64,000 nucleotides of DNA, taken from positions 1 through 64,000 of the forward strand of contig CAJPGC010000003.1 of NCBI GenBank assembly GCA_905339405.1, given 5' to 3'. Each line of letters begins with the position of its first letter. The first letter of the stretch is position 1. Origin of the DNA: an uncultured bacterium. Its GTDB lineage: Bacteria; Desulfobacterota; GWC2-55-46. A model generated the notes under the pieces. That model made no database searches. It was given only the letters and a program-made list of their open reading frames with translations, and was not told the origin of the DNA. Made by a program: the position numbers and the translations under genes. This document shows, one piece after another, positions 63,318 to 64,000 of the stretch.

Positions 63318-64000
63318 ATGAAAAAAATCCTTATAGTCGACGATGAGGATTGCATCAGGCTTGTTCTCTCCGAGTTCCTCAAAAACAGGGGTTTTGCCTC
63401 CTGCGAAGCGAAAGACGGCTTCGAGGCCGTCTCTTTGTTCGCAACGGAGCGCCCCGACGCCGTGCTCCTTGACCTGTCCATGCCCGGCATGGACGGCATG
63501 GAAGTGCTCTCCAGGCTTACGGCGCAGGACCCTTCCGTCCCTGTCATCATCCTTACCGCGAATGGCCAGATAAGCTCCGCCGTACAGGCCGTGAAGTGCG
63601 GAGCGTTCGACTTCATCCTGAAGCCCCCTGATTTCGAAGAGATCACGCTGAGGCTAAACCGCGCCGTAGAAAAAGCCAATCTTAAAAAAAGCCTCGCGCG
63701 CCTCTCCAATTCGGTCGAGGCCTCCTTTGCCAGGCACCTCGGCAAAAGCCCGGCCGTCAAGAATGTCATAAGCCAGGTGCACAGGGTCGCTCCTTCACCG
63801 TTTTCAGTCATCATACAGGGCGAGACAGGCACAGGGAAGTCGACGCTCGCCGAATTCATCCATAATCTCTCGGCCCGCTCCGGCAAGCCATTCGTAAGGG
63901 TGGATATCGGCGTCATACCGGAGACAATCATAGAAAGCGAGCTCTTCGGCCATTCAAAGGGCGCTTTCACCGGCGCGGACAGGGCGAAAAAGGGCTACTT
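63318..64000 (+). CDS. Third NtrC-type sigma-54-dependent response regulator (runs off the window)
   Basis: Open from ATG 63318 to the window end, 227 codons, C-terminal part missing. Receiver domain: ILIVDDEDCIRLVL with the acidic pair, phospho-Asp in AVLLDLSMPGMDGMEVL, and FILKPPDFEEI with the Lys. AAA+ part: IIQGETGTGKSTLAEFI (Walker A) and ELFGHSKGAFTGADRAKKGY with the GAFTGA loop that contacts sigma-54. The DNA-binding end lies beyond the window. It follows the CAAX-protease-like gene on the same strand. Confidence 0.9.
   Translation, partial: MKKILIVDDEDCIRLVLSEFLKNRGFASCEAKDGFEAVSLFATERPDAVLLDLSMPGMDGMEVLSRLTAQDPSVPVIILTANGQISSAVQAVKCGAFDFILKPPDFEEITLRLNRAVEKANLKKSLARLSNSVEASFARHLGKSPAVKNVISQVHRVAPSPFSVIIQGETGTGKSTLAEFIHNLSARSGKPFVRVDIGVIPETIIESELFGHSKGAFTGADRAKKGY

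Overview
The window comes from a Gram-negative bacterium with a GC-rich genome. Evidence for an outer membrane: Wza-type export protein, outer-membrane barrels, a lipoprotein and LolA-like export genes. Coding regions make heavy use of AGG (Arg) and ATA (Ile), and several genes start with GTG or TTG. The gene content resembles environmental Desulfobacterota or Nitrospirota that carry an exosortase A (XrtA)/PEP-CTERM system, but no marker gene fixes the phylum.

Layout. 0-5 kb: end fragment of a polytopic TMTC-like membrane protein, a GT2 glycosyltransferase, and a glycogen-debranching-type glycosidase overlapping a GT4. 5-6.4 kb: a stand-alone UDP-N-acetylhexosamine 6-dehydrogenase with its own promoter and terminator. 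6.4-7.2 kb: a PEP-CTERM protein gene with an excellent sigma-54 promoter. 7.7-12.9 kb: a plus-strand operon of LolD-like ATPase, LolC/E-like permease, LolA-like periplasmic protein, an AMIN-plus-barrel outer-membrane protein and an E1/ThiF-like protein, meeting a nitroreductase gene head-on. 14-17.5 kb: a second PEP-CTERM gene and a GAF-HisKA-GAF-HD regulator, each with a sigma-54 promoter. 18-62 kb: one almost unbroken minus-strand block holding the XrtA machinery.

Read in the direction of transcription (right to left), the block has: PEP-CTERM-associated acyltransferase; NtrB/NtrC-type pair; degenerate receiver; TPR lipoprotein PrsT; priming glycosyltransferase; export protein; chain-length protein; tyrosine autokinase; AAA ATPase; outer-membrane barrel; epimerase; polysaccharide deacetylase; CapK-like ligase; many glycosyltransferases; WecB; flippase; glutamate-dehydrogenase-like protein; FemAB-like protein; an alpha/alpha-barrel protein; O-antigen ligase/polymerase; an amino-sugar module; a LamG protein and a beta-helix protein; XrtA; EpsI; and the regulators PrsK and PrsR. 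A CAAX-protease-like protein and the start of a third NtrC-type regulator follow on the plus strand at 62.4-64 kb.

How it works together (partly inference). The block makes and exports an amino-sugar-containing exopolysaccharide through a Wzx/Wzy/Wzz-type route. XrtA processes PEP-CTERM proteins such as the two encoded here. PrsK/PrsR probably switch on PEP-CTERM genes through sigma-54. The same promoter type appears before the GAF/HD regulator and, in a weaker form, before the PrsT operon, which suggests one local regulon. The most unusual items are the split ThiF/nitroreductase pair beside the Lol-like/AMIN-barrel operon, the mixed GAF-HisKA-GAF-HD protein whose HD motif reads YD, the receiver that lacks its phospho-aspartate, two TTTCC-N3-GGAA palindromes upstream of the PrsT operon, and an apparent frameshift at the 3-prime end of the O-antigen ligase gene. 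No tRNA, rRNA, CRISPR array or insertion sequence was seen.
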